Assembly: GCF_005280585.1 (NCBI RefSeq)
Contig: NZ_SZVO01000002.1
Span: 750,142 to 814,141 of the forward strand
Direction of reading: 5' to 3'
DNA length: 64,000 nucleotides
DNA from: Dyadobacter frigoris
GTDB taxonomy: Bacteria > Bacteroidota > Bacteroidia > Cytophagales > Spirosomataceae
In this document: positions 1 through 7,463 of the stretch, piece by piece
Position numbering within the stretch: the first letter of the stretch is position 1
Layout: every line of letters starts with the position of its first letter
The notes under the pieces: generated by a model
What the model saw: the letters and a program-made list of their open reading frames with translations, nothing else
Told to the model about the DNA's origin: nothing
Databases searched by the model: none
Made by a program: the position numbers and the translations under genes

Positions 1-54
1 ACTTTGTACTATCACTGTTATCAAAACCAGTCCAGTATCCAATTTGTCCAACAA

Positions 55-1284
55 ATGAATAATAGAACTTACTTTTACCTCATACTTATTTTAGGCAGTT
101 TAACCGCACTAGGTCCATTTTCAATTGACATGTATCTTCCCGGCTTTCCTGCGATTGCAAAGGATTTACATACAACAGCTTCAAAAGTTTCCCTTTCGCT
201 ATCCGGATTTTTCATTGGAATTTCTGCGGGACAGTTACTTTACGGTCCACTGCTGGATCGTTTTGGAAGAAAAAAACCTTTGTTTATCGGACTCACCGTT
301 TACATTCTGGCCTCTGTCGGCTGTGCAATGTCTACTACAATTGATATGCTCATTTTGTCGCGTTTTGTACAGGCAATCGGCAGTTGCGCCGCCGCAGTTG
401 CTTCTGTCGCGATGGTTCGAGACCTTTTTCCTGTAAAAGACAGCGCGAAAGTTTTTTCATTGCTCCTTTTGGTTGTTGGTGCATCGCCCATGATCGCACC
501 GACGGTCGGCGGATATGTAACAGCCGCTTTTGGCTGGCAGGCAGTGTTTTTAATTTTAACCGGAATGGGTCTGGCAATTCTTGCAGCTTCGGTTTTATGG
601 CTGCCTGATAGTTTTAAACCTGACACCACGTTATCGCTAAAACCAAAACCCATCATTTTAAATTTTATTTCCGTAATCCGTGAGCCGCAGTTTTATACAT
701 ATTCGTTTACCGGCGCCATTGCTTTTGCCGGTTTGTTCGCTTATGTATCAGGCTCTCCGTTGGTTTTCATGGAAGTATTCCACACGAATGAAAAAGTTTA
801 TGGCTGGATCTTCGCATTTTTGTCGATTGGTTTTATCGGATCCAGTCAGATAAATACCTTGTTATTAAGAAAGTACAAAAGCGAGCAGGTTATCAACATC
901 GCTTTGGTTTGCATGGTATTTATAAGTCTGGCAATGCTGTTTGCTTCGTACAACGGATTGCTGACCTTAACGCTTATTATTATACTTTTGTTTCTTTTCC
1001 TGTGCTGCATCGGACTTACTTATCCCAACGCCGCGGCACTTTCATTGGCTCCATTTTCCCAAAATGCCGGAAGCGCATCTGCGCTAATGGGTGCGATCCA
1101 GATGGGAATGGGTGCTGCTATTTCTGTTGTCGTAAGTTTATTTGAAGAGCCATCAACCTTTCCGATGACATTTGCCATGGCAGGATCCTCGTCGCTTGCA
1201 CTTTGTGTTTTTCTTGTCGGAAGACAGATGATAACACAACCGGTAGAAGTGGAAGCAGGAGCAGATAGTGGATTGATTCATTAA
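55..1284 (+). CDS. Bcr/CflA-family MFS drug efflux transporter
   Basis: Major facilitator of the DHA1 Bcr/CflA branch, expected to export small drugs or metabolites across the inner membrane by proton antiport. About twelve hydrophobic segments run through roughly 410 residues, the usual length. The N-terminus carries the Bcr-type stretch GPFSIDMYLPGFP, and the loop between helices 2 and 3 has the MFS motif A (DRFGRKKPL). The reading frame is open back to a TTG at base 4, but the ATG at 55 gives the standard family N-terminus directly before helix 1, so I use it. The promoter lies outside the window. Substrate cannot be told from sequence. Confidence 0.9.
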   Translation: MNNRTYFYLILILGSLTALGPFSIDMYLPGFPAIAKDLHTTASKVSLSLSGFFIGISAGQLLYGPLLDRFGRKKPLFIGLTVYILASVGCAMSTTIDMLILSRFVQAIGSCAAAVASVAMVRDLFPVKDSAKVFSLLLLVVGASPMIAPTVGGYVTAAFGWQAVFLILTGMGLAILAASVLWLPDSFKPDTTLSLKPKPIILNFISVIREPQFYTYSFTGAIAFAGLFAYVSGSPLVFMEVFHTNEKVYGWIFAFLSIGFIGSSQINTLLLRKYKSEQVINIALVCMVFISLAMLFASYNGLLTLTLIIILLFLFLCCIGLTYPNAAALSLAPFSQNAGSASALMGAIQMGMGAAISVVVSLFEEPSTFPMTFAMAGSSSLALCVFLVGRQMITQPVEVEAGADSGLIH

Positions 1285-1373
1285 GAATTTATTTTGAAAA
1301 TCAGAAGAAACCTGATCGACGACCTTGCTTAATTTTCCGCACATTTCTCAAAACTTTGGACTAAATTGATATC

Positions 1374-1417
1374 CAGTTTCGTAAACTGATCCGTCACCAG
1401 ATCAGTTTACGAAACTG
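1374..1417. repeat. Perfect 18-bp inverted repeat, 8-nt spacer
   Basis: Arms 1374-1391 and 1400-1417 are exact reverse complements (left arm CAGTTTCGTAAACTGATC) around CGTCACCA. There is no T-run after it, so a simple intrinsic terminator is unlikely. Each arm also contains a near-palindrome, GTTTCGTAAAC, as TetR-like operators often do. It sits 33 bp before the EthD gene, so it is either an operator for that gene or a stable RNA hairpin. Confidence 0.75.
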
Positions 1418-1450
1418 TTCAAAATCCTTAATCACTTCAACTACAAAACA

Positions 1451-1762
1451 ATGTTTAAAGTTACCGTTTTATACCCGCACGCTGCCGAAGACGATTTCAA
1501 TCTGGCTTATTATCTGGACGTTCATACGCCGATGGTCAAAGAATTACTCGGACCATGGGGATTGTTAAAAGTAGATGTTGAAGTAGGAATTTCCGGCGCG
1601 GCTCCGGGTTCTGAGCCTGCCTATGCGCTTATTTGCGGTATTCATTTCAGCGATCTTCACTCTTTACAAACAGGACTGGATGCAGAAGGGCCAATCCTTA
1701 TTGCCGATATTCCAAATTTTACAAGTGTTACACCGATCATGCAATTCAGCAGGGTTGAATAG
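1451..1762 (+). CDS. EthD family protein (dimeric alpha-beta barrel)
   Basis: A 103-residue protein of the EthD family, small ferredoxin-fold proteins that dimerise into an alpha-beta barrel. EthD itself is needed for ethyl tert-butyl ether breakdown, but most homologues have unknown roles. Seen in the sequence: N-terminal strand FKVTVLYP, the family's conserved region around YYLDVHTPMVKELLG, and a C-terminal strand ending TPIMQFS. Length is normal for the family (about 100). No signal peptide, so cytoplasmic. It is the only gene between the MFS pump and the convergent nucleotidase pair. The 18-bp palindrome just upstream may control it. Confidence 0.85.
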   Translation: MFKVTVLYPHAAEDDFNLAYYLDVHTPMVKELLGPWGLLKVDVEVGISGAAPGSEPAYALICGIHFSDLHSLQTGLDAEGPILIADIPNFTSVTPIMQFSRVE

Positions 1763-1780
1763 AATTTATTTACTATATAA

Positions 1781-1821
1781 AAAGAATAGCCTGATCGCGA
1801 AATACGGCCAGGCTATTCTTT
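1781..1821. terminator. Bidirectional intrinsic terminator
   Basis: 13-bp arms (AAAGAATAGCCTG at 1781-1793 and its exact complement at 1809-1821) with an A-run on one side and T-run on the other. It lies between the convergent EthD and nucleotidase genes and can serve both. Confidence 0.85.
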
Positions 1822-1854
1822 TATTTCAAACTGAAAAAATTACACAAGAGAATG

Positions 1855-2790
1855 TTAGTGCACCGGACAAACGCTGGCCGTCATAACACGTTTGCCAGTT
1901 CCGCGGTGGAAAAAATAATCAAGTCTTCCAAGATTAATTCCTGCAAAACCGACCTGATTAATGGTCGTAATTTTACCATCCAGGTTTTTAATATCCTCGG
2001 GAGCTTTCATAAAAGTATGGGTATGTCCACCGATCACCAGATCAATATTTCTTGTTGATTGGGCCAAAATTTGATCCGACACTTTTTCTTCCTTGTATTT
2101 ATATCCTAAATGTGAAAGACAAATAACAAGATCACAATGCAGGTCATTTTTCAATAAACCCGCTGTTGCATTGGCTTTTGCAATCGGATCCTGGTAAATA
2201 ATATCTCCGTAATTCTTTTTATCAACCAGACCCGCCAGTTCAATTCCCAAACCAAAAACACCGATTTTGATACCCTGTTTTTTGAAGATTTTATATGGCT
2301 GAGTTTTGTTTTTTAAAGCTGTATTTTGAAAATCATAATTGCTGACAAGAAACGGAAAATTTGCGTGAGGCAATTGTTTTACAAAACCATCGATACCGTT
2401 ATCAAAATCATGATTTCCCATCGTTGCCGCATCATAACCCATGTCGCTCATGAGCTTCATTTCCAGTTCTCCACCAAACAAATTGAAATATGGCGTTCCC
2501 TGAAAAACATCTCCTGCATCCAGCAAAAGCACATTTTTTTGTTCAGAACGAATTTTATTTATCAAAGCGCCACGTCTTGCCACGCCTCCCATGCCCTGAT
2601 TCCGCGATCCGTCCATAGGGAACGGTTCAATGCGGCTGTGAACATCGTTGGTATGCAAAATCGTAAGCTGTACCGTCTCATCCTTTGCAAAAGCGGCAAA
2701 AGGCGAAGCGCTTAATGCCAGTAAAGCAGCCGCCGCACTACCGCTTTTCAGAAAATCCCGGCGATTAGTTGTTGACAACAATTCTTCCAT
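1855..2790 (-). CDS. Tat-exported 5'-nucleotidase-type metallophosphatase domain protein
   Basis: Metallophosphoesterase of the UshA/5'-nucleotidase family, here carrying only the catalytic N-terminal domain (311 residues). Dinuclear-metal motifs appear in order: NDVH, GDVFQG, GNHDFDNG, SHLG and GGHTHTF. The N-terminus has a twin-arginine signal (RRDFLK followed by a small-residue hydrophobic stretch ending AFA), so it is probably exported folded to the periplasm to dephosphorylate nucleotides or related phosphate esters. The nucleotide-binding C-terminal domain is absent but is encoded by the gene just upstream, which overlaps this one by 26 bp. The two probably act as one enzyme or complex. 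Confidence 0.88.
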   Translation of the reverse strand: MEELLSTTNRRDFLKSGSAAAALLALSASPFAAFAKDETVQLTILHTNDVHSRIEPFPMDGSRNQGMGGVARRGALINKIRSEQKNVLLLDAGDVFQGTPYFNLFGGELEMKLMSDMGYDAATMGNHDFDNGIDGFVKQLPHANFPFLVSNYDFQNTALKNKTQPYKIFKKQGIKIGVFGLGIELAGLVDKKNYGDIIYQDPIAKANATAGLLKNDLHCDLVICLSHLGYKYKEEKVSDQILAQSTRNIDLVIGGHTHTFMKAPEDIKNLDGKITTINQVGFAGINLGRLDYFFHRGTGKRVMTASVCPVH

Positions 2791-3526
2791 CTAATTGAGT
2801 ATTTATGGTTTTTCCTGCACTTGTAAGGCCGTTGATATAGTCGATTAACGCATCTCTGACCTTTTTATCAATACTTTTCCGGCCCGTTGCTTCACTTAAA
2901 AATTCAAGCCCTTCGGCTCCGTTTGCCAGATAATCGTAGGTCAATAAATTGTAACTCTGGTTTATATCAAAAGGTTTTCCGGCAATCATCACATCAGCTG
3001 CTTTTTTATCCTTAATATTCAACCGGATACCAGCAACGGGCTGCCCATTCGATTTTGCTATAAAATCTATAACCTTTTGAACCGACGTACCTGATAATTT
3101 CAACACGACCAGTTCATTTTCAAACGGCATCAATTCAAAAACATTTGAAACCATTATATCACCTTTTGGGAAACTGGTTCTTAATCCTCCTTTTGTTGAT
3201 AAAGTAAACTGGATTGTTGGATCTTTTTTCAATCCTTCCATCAAAATTGCATCCGAGAAAAAATCGCCTATCAACGTTTCAGGATCGGACGTTTTTGTCA
3301 ATTCCTGATCCGTGCGACCAATAACGCGGTTCATTTCCGCATCCATCTGTTTTTTGTACGGCAAATAATATTTGACCAATGACGAATCAACACCGGCTGA
3401 CTGATCAATGGCGTATTCTTTATATTGATTCCCTGAAACTGTAAAATGGCGGTTACACGAAGACAATAACAATGGCCCTAAAACCAAGCTCAGTACAACA
3501 CACCTGTAATTTTTTGAAGAAAGCAT
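2765..3526 (-). CDS. 5'-nucleotidase C-terminal domain lipoprotein
   Basis: Lipoprotein of about 253 residues made of a 5'-nucleotidase C-terminal (substrate-binding) domain alone. Seen: signal peptide ending in lipobox LLSSC, then the domain with GDFFSDAILMEGL and TKGGLRTSF, the latter at the place of the family's NGGGIR loop, and PFENELVVLKLSG. The frame is open to 3565, but a -7 promoter box at 3551-3558 and the position of the signal peptide favour the ATG at 3526. Its end overlaps the start of the catalytic-domain gene, implying coupled translation. Together the pair replaces a single two-domain UshA-like protein. Confidence 0.82.
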   Translation of the reverse strand: MLSSKNYRCVVLSLVLGPLLLSSCNRHFTVSGNQYKEYAIDQSAGVDSSLVKYYLPYKKQMDAEMNRVIGRTDQELTKTSDPETLIGDFFSDAILMEGLKKDPTIQFTLSTKGGLRTSFPKGDIMVSNVFELMPFENELVVLKLSGTSVQKVIDFIAKSNGQPVAGIRLNIKDKKAADVMIAGKPFDINQSYNLLTYDYLANGAEGLEFLSEATGRKSIDKKVRDALIDYINGLTSAGKTINTQLDGRIVVNN

Positions 3527-3550
3527 AACGGAAACGATCGGATTGAAGTA

Positions 3551-3558
3551 CAAAAGTA
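3551..3558 (-). promoter_or_regulatory. Bacteroidota -7 promoter box
   Basis: Reads TACTTTTG on the minus strand, matching TAnnTTTG, 25 bp before the chosen lipoprotein start. No good -33 TTTG at standard spacing. Confidence 0.4.
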
Positions 3559-3691
3559 ACAGCAATTGTTCAGGTTCTGGTGATGCAAATAAATTTGATG
3601 AAAAATTAATATGAAGTTAATCTGGTTTCTAAAACATGTTCCTAACCGCTTGAATCATTGGACCAGTTTGTAGCCTCAAACGAGAAACAAA

Positions 3692-4069
3692 ATGGTATCA
3701 GAAATGATTAAGAATGCACGCCTGAGTTCATCAGGAAGAAAATTGCTTACCTCGCAACAAAAAGCTTACTTAGTAGAAGAATGGGAATTATCTGGCTTGT
3801 CTTGTCCCGAGTTTTGTCGTCGGCATGGTCTAATATCAAGCCAGTTGTATAAATGGCGTAAGGATGCAAAATCAGGAGCAGTTATGAGTATAAAAAATGA
3901 TGGTCAGCTGCACTCTAAAACGGAATTAGAAGTCCTGCGACGAGAAAATGATGAACTTAAGAAGGCTTTGGGAGAGGCCACACTTGACATAAAGGTTCTA
4001 AAAAAAAAGCTGGAGATGGATCAACAACGAAACCGGCAGTTGAATCGCTATCCAGGGAATTCGGATTAA
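3692..4069 (+). CDS. IS3-family transposase OrfA
   Basis: DNA-binding half of an IS3-type transposase, 125 residues. An N-terminal helix-turn-helix (around LVEEWELSGLSCPEFCRRHG, then SQLYKWRK) is followed by a leucine-zipper-like coiled coil (EVLRRENDELKKALGEA) typical of OrfA oligomerisation. The frame passes through an A-run at 4000-4008 where ribosomes can slip back one base into the orfB frame, giving the OrfAB transposase. The ATG at 3692 is 55 bp inside the left end, as expected. OrfA looks intact. Confidence 0.88.
   Translation: MVSEMIKNARLSSSGRKLLTSQQKAYLVEEWELSGLSCPEFCRRHGLISSQLYKWRKDAKSGAVMSIKNDGQLHSKTELEVLRRENDELKKALGEATLDIKVLKKKLEMDQQRNRQLNRYPGNSD
4003..4009 (+). promoter_or_regulatory. 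Programmed -1 frameshift slippery site
   Basis: A AAA AAG lies in the correct register of orfA (codons AAA 4004-4006, AAG 4007-4009). A -1 slip continues in the orfB frame from 4009 with no stop, reading on through SLSREFGLSMNRI, the usual start of IS3 OrfB homology. Confidence 0.8.
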
Positions 4070-4071
4070 GT

Positions 4072-4885
4072 ATGAATCGGATTATCAAAATATTGGGAGT
4101 TGCCAAATCCAGCATCTATTACCAACCCAAGCCTTACCCTATGAGAAAGAAAATTGTAAAAAAACACCTTTCAGATGCGGTTAAGGCTCATATTCGATCA
4201 ATATCAAGCATGAAGTCAACCTACGGAACACCTCGTGCGAGCTATTTTACAAAGGGATTATGGTGTTACATTATCCAAATATATGGTTCACCGCTTTATG
4301 AAAGAGGAAGGTTTACTATTAAGACGGTTTCGAACCAGAGGAAACAGCAGGGTTCATACTGGAAAAATAGCTGTTGATAAATCCAATACAAGATGGGCTA
4401 GCGATATAACGTCCATTAAGTGCTGGAATGGTCAAAAGCTTCGACTGGCCTTTCTGATCGACTGTTGTGACAGATCAATTATTAGCTGGAAAGCAGGCAT
4501 GCATATTCAAGGATGTGATATCGAATTATTAGTACAGAATGCCTTATTTGAGAGATTTGGTGAAAGTATACCGCCAAAAGGACAGCTTCAATTACTACAT
4601 GATAATGGACCGGAATATATAGAGAAAAATCTGAGAAAAAGTCTTAAACAATGGAATATTGAAGATTGTAATACACCGACATACTCACCACAATCAAACG
4701 GGATGTGTGAAGCACTAAATGGTACTTTTAAAAGAGATTACGTCTTTGAAAATTGTCTCGATAATCCAACTGTTGTGATGTCACAAATACAAAAATGGGT
4801 AGATGAATATAATAATTTTGCTCCCCATTCAGCTTTAAAAATGAAAACACCAAAAGAATATTTTAACTTTCAAATCGCTGCGTAA
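4072..4885 (+). pseudogene. IS3-family transposase OrfB, frameshifted
   Basis: Catalytic half of the IS3 transposase (rve integrase fold). The first part (4072 to about 4236) encodes the N-terminal helical region up to STYGTPR. The remainder, beginning near GTG 4235, is in a different frame and encodes RAILQRDYGVTLSKY, the DDE residues (ASDITS; LLHDNGPEY; Glu in MCEALNGTFKRD) and the family C-terminus PHSALKMKTPKEYF. The break at 4234-4238 fits loss of one GT from CGTGTGCGA, since the family has one residue between Pro-Arg and the next basic position. This is not at a slippery site, so the copy is probably dead, unless it is a sequencing error. Confidence 0.85.
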
Positions 4886-4916
4886 TAAGTCCAGTTTTTA
4901 AGCGGAAAGAGCAAAC

Positions 4917-4950
4917 AAAAGAAGTCCTCTTTTAAAAGAAGACTTCTTTT
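4917..4950 (-). terminator. Intrinsic terminator for the 4971 gene
   Basis: Arms AAAAGAAGTC (4917-4926) and its complement (4941-4950), followed on the minus strand by a T-rich stretch. It begins four bases beyond the IS right end. Confidence 0.7.
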
Positions 4951-4970
4951 CACTCTATTATAACGCGAGA

Positions 4971-5486
4971 TTATTTTGATTTGCTTTTTATCAATATGTA
5001 TTCAATTTTATCTTTTTTAGCGAAAGCAGCGATCTGGGTGTATTTTTCATAATTATCCCAACGCTTTACCTCATCGTTTTCAAAACTTGGATCGATGTCT
5101 CTTTTCAAATCCAGCAGTCCAAGAACAACGTGATTTTTAAAAGCATACTCCGAAAGATTATTAATTGTGATCCGGTCAGCGATTTCATTGATGTAAATAA
5201 TTTCTATTTTACCATCCCTGTAAATCACCTTGGGACATTTATCACAGCCTGCATTGGCATCCCGCCAATAACTGTCAAGCTTGCCTTTTCCAAGAACCGC
5301 TTCAACTTCCTTTTCACTTTTGAAAGCCACTTTACTGATATCCACTTCTACAATTGGCGCCAGTGTTTCCTCTTCCTCATCCTTCAGAACAAAAAACTTG
5401 ACGAAGATCGCAAGCGCGATTATAGCCAATCCGATAAATCTCCATTTTGCCCATTGTCTTTTGAAAGGAGTAGTTTCATTTCCCAT
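4971..5486 (-). CDS. Hypothetical single-pass membrane protein
   Basis: A 171-residue protein with no family I recognise. A basic N-terminus (KRQWAKWR) precedes one transmembrane helix (about residues 16-32, FIGLAIIALAIFVKFFV), then an acidic stretch DEEEE and a soluble domain of about 130 residues, probably periplasmic. That domain contains a CDKC pair (NAGCDKCPKVIYRDGKIEIIY), which could form a disulfide or bind metal. It stands alone, with its own terminator and a divergent neighbour region. Function unknown. Confidence 0.7.
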   Translation of the reverse strand: MGNETTPFKRQWAKWRFIGLAIIALAIFVKFFVLKDEEEETLAPIVEVDISKVAFKSEKEVEAVLGKGKLDSYWRDANAGCDKCPKVIYRDGKIEIIYINEIADRITINNLSEYAFKNHVVLGLLDLKRDIDPSFENDEVKRWDNYEKYTQIAAFAKKDKIEYILIKSKSK

Positions 5487-5563
5487 TTATTCCCGGTTAT
5501 AGTGATTTGATATTTTAGTAAAGGATATAGCAATATCATGCCACCGACTCAAAGATTTATCTT

Positions 5564-6247
5564 TCAAACAACGAGATCTCCATAGTACATCTCAACAAGT
5601 TCAAGGACATTTTTAACGCCAAGTTTCTCAAAAACGATGGATTTATGAGTTCCAACGGTAGAAATTTTTATATTAAGATGGATTGCAATAGCGGACACAG
5701 ATTCTCCCTTGATCAGATAATCAACAATTTCTTTTTGTCTTTTTGAAAGCTTGTCATTCAAAGAACTGGGTGTATCCGTTTTATTTTTATGAGGCGAAAT
5801 TTTTCTCCGGTGCACATTATTCAGAAAAGTCTCCTGAGCCATTGCTTCCAGTAATTCCAGACATAAATACCGTTCATTGCCAAGTACTTTTACAACCGCT
5901 TTGGTTATTTCCTCAGCAGACGCATTCTGAGTCAGAAAACCATTTGTCCCTGCTATCAAGTAACTGATTGCATGTGGATAATGGAGATTTTTAGCAAATA
6001 CTAAAATCCGGACCTTTGTTGACAGTTCCCGAATTTTACCAATAAGCTCATCAAGCTGCCCAAGATTTGTCCCGATTATTATCAGGTCAAGACTGGGATT
6101 TGCTCGTATCGCAAGTAATGTTTCATTGGCAGACCTTGCCTCAATGAGTTCTTCACTAACAAAATTTTCACTTACCAACTGTAACAGTCCAATTCTGATA
6201 ATTGTATGACTGTCTGCAACTAATATCCTCCATTTCTTCATATTCAT
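5564..6247 (-). CDS. LuxR/NarL-type regulator with degenerate receiver
   Basis: A 227-residue transcription factor with an N-terminal CheY-like receiver (residues 6-125) and a C-terminal LuxR helix-turn-helix (LSKRQKEIVDYLIKGESVSA through THKSIVFEKLGVKN). The receiver lacks its phosphorylation chemistry: the second acidic residue of the usual DDH is Ser (VADSH), the phospho-acceptor position is Gly59 (DLIIIGTNLG), and the conserved Lys before the last helix is Gln (GFLTQNAS). It is therefore likely a pseudo-receiver, signalling by ligand, oligomer state or abundance. No histidine kinase is adjacent. Target genes are unknown; the divergent L,D-transpeptidase at 6672 is a candidate by position only. 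Confidence 0.85.
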   Translation of the reverse strand: MNMKKWRILVADSHTIIRIGLLQLVSENFVSEELIEARSANETLLAIRANPSLDLIIIGTNLGQLDELIGKIRELSTKVRILVFAKNLHYPHAISYLIAGTNGFLTQNASAEEITKAVVKVLGNERYLCLELLEAMAQETFLNNVHRRKISPHKNKTDTPSSLNDKLSKRQKEIVDYLIKGESVSAIAIHLNIKISTVGTHKSIVFEKLGVKNVLELVEMYYGDLVV

Positions 6248-6671
6248 TTACTGTACGGGCAAAATATCACCGGATACTCTAAAAAATTGATGTAAATAAA
6301 ATTCCTGTCGTCCAATTGAATGATCAGCAATTGAAATATTTAGTATTTACGTTAAAATTAACTACATAGATTTAGGTACTTGAAGAAATAATGAAATATT
6401 GTTGCAAAAAGGGATTATCGATCTTAAAAGGCATTTTTTTACATAAATTTAAATCCTGTTACTTATAATTTTCAAACAAAACTTCACTTTAAATGAAAGG
6501 CTTCCAATGATACTTCGGAACCAATTCCGGCAGATGTTATGTTAAATAAACACACACGTTGAAATGTATTTCCTAACCGGAAACAAGCTTTTTCCTTTTA
6601 CAACGTTTTGTGACATACCGTATTCCCGGTCCTCTTAACTGAATCTTATTTCAAACCATTAAGTATTCAAG
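6248..6671. other. Intergenic region between divergent genes, no gene seen
   Basis: 424 bp of AT-rich sequence between the LuxR-type regulator and the L,D-transpeptidase. It must hold both promoters, but I find no exact TAnnTTTG box, RNA gene, repeat or plausible small ORF in it. Confidence 0.5.
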
Positions 6672-7463
6672 ATGACAAAAGCACAGGTTGTAGTTTTAGT
6701 AATGGTTGTTGCGCTTAGCGTTTCCTTTGGCTTTCAAAAAATTAATCCCCTTTTCGTTTCTTCTTCTTACCAGATTCAAAAAGATACCGTTTCTGTTAAT
6801 TCTGATTCCGTTGCAAAACCGGAATGGGCAACTTTGTATGATTCTCTTGATCTTAAAAATCAAGGTCTTTCCGAGACTGCATTTTTGTATGCATGGTACG
6901 GATTCCATAAAATGAAGCTTGACAAACAGATCATGGCCATTGCCGATTTCAGCCAGTCGTCCTGTAAAAAAAGGCTATATGTTATCGATCTTATCAAGAA
7001 AAAACTGATACTGAATACCTTTGTTGCTCATGGCAGAAACTCAGGTCAGGAGTATGCCAAAAACTTTTCGAATGATAATTCTTCCTTTCAATCCAGCCTG
7101 GGTTTTTACCGGACATTAGGAACTTATCAGGGCAAACACGGACTTTCCCTGCGTCTGGAAGGTTTGGAAAAAGGTATCAACGACCGCGCCTATGAACGCG
7201 CCATCGTAATGCACGGTGCCGATTATGTGAGTGAAGATTTTATCAAAAACACAGGTCGTTTGGGAAGAAGCCAGGGATGCCCCGCCGTTTCTATCGCTGA
7301 CAGCAAAAAACTGATCCAGCTTTTATACGACGGAGCCGGGCTATTTATTTATTCTCAAAACCCACGTTATTTCAAATCTTCGGCATTATTATCCGGCATC
7401 AATCTGATCAAAGAAAAAGGTCAGACTTGGGGAGAATCCCTTTTATACACGTCAGCAAAATAA
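6672..7463 (+). CDS. Murein L,D-transpeptidase catalytic domain protein
   Basis: Secreted 263-residue protein of the L,D-transpeptidase_2 (YkuD-like) family, which cross-links or modifies peptidoglycan using a catalytic Cys. The catalytic region is near the C-terminus: His in AIVMHGADYVSEDF, then GRSQGCPAV with the nucleophile Cys. The N-terminus has a single signal or anchor helix (VVVLVMVVALSVSFGF). Acts in the periplasm. Its 3' end overlaps the 3' end of the convergent second L,D-transpeptidase by 43 bp, an unusual arrangement for two enzymes of the same broad fold. Confidence 0.85.
   Translation: MTKAQVVVLVMVVALSVSFGFQKINPLFVSSSYQIQKDTVSVNSDSVAKPEWATLYDSLDLKNQGLSETAFLYAWYGFHKMKLDKQIMAIADFSQSSCKKRLYVIDLIKKKLILNTFVAHGRNSGQEYAKNFSNDNSSFQSSLGFYRTLGTYQGKHGLSLRLEGLEKGINDRAYERAIVMHGADYVSEDFIKNTGRLGRSQGCPAVSIADSKKLIQLLYDGAGLFIYSQNPRYFKSSALLSGINLIKEKGQTWGESLLYTSAK

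Larger units (their letters stand above)
3637..4913 (+). mobile_element. IS3-family insertion sequence, frameshifted transposase
   Basis: About 1277 bp. The ends start with TG and finish with CA as is usual for IS3. The left end (TGTTCCTAACCGCTTGAATC) and the complement of the right end (TGCTCTTTCCGCTTAAAAAC) form an imperfect inverted repeat of about 25 bp that needs small gaps. A 4-bp direct repeat AACA flanks it (3633-3636 and 4914-4917), within the IS3 target-duplication range. Inside are orfA, a canonical slippery heptamer and an orfB damaged by an extra frameshift. It landed between the nucleotidase promoter region and the terminator of the gene at 4971. Confidence 0.82.
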
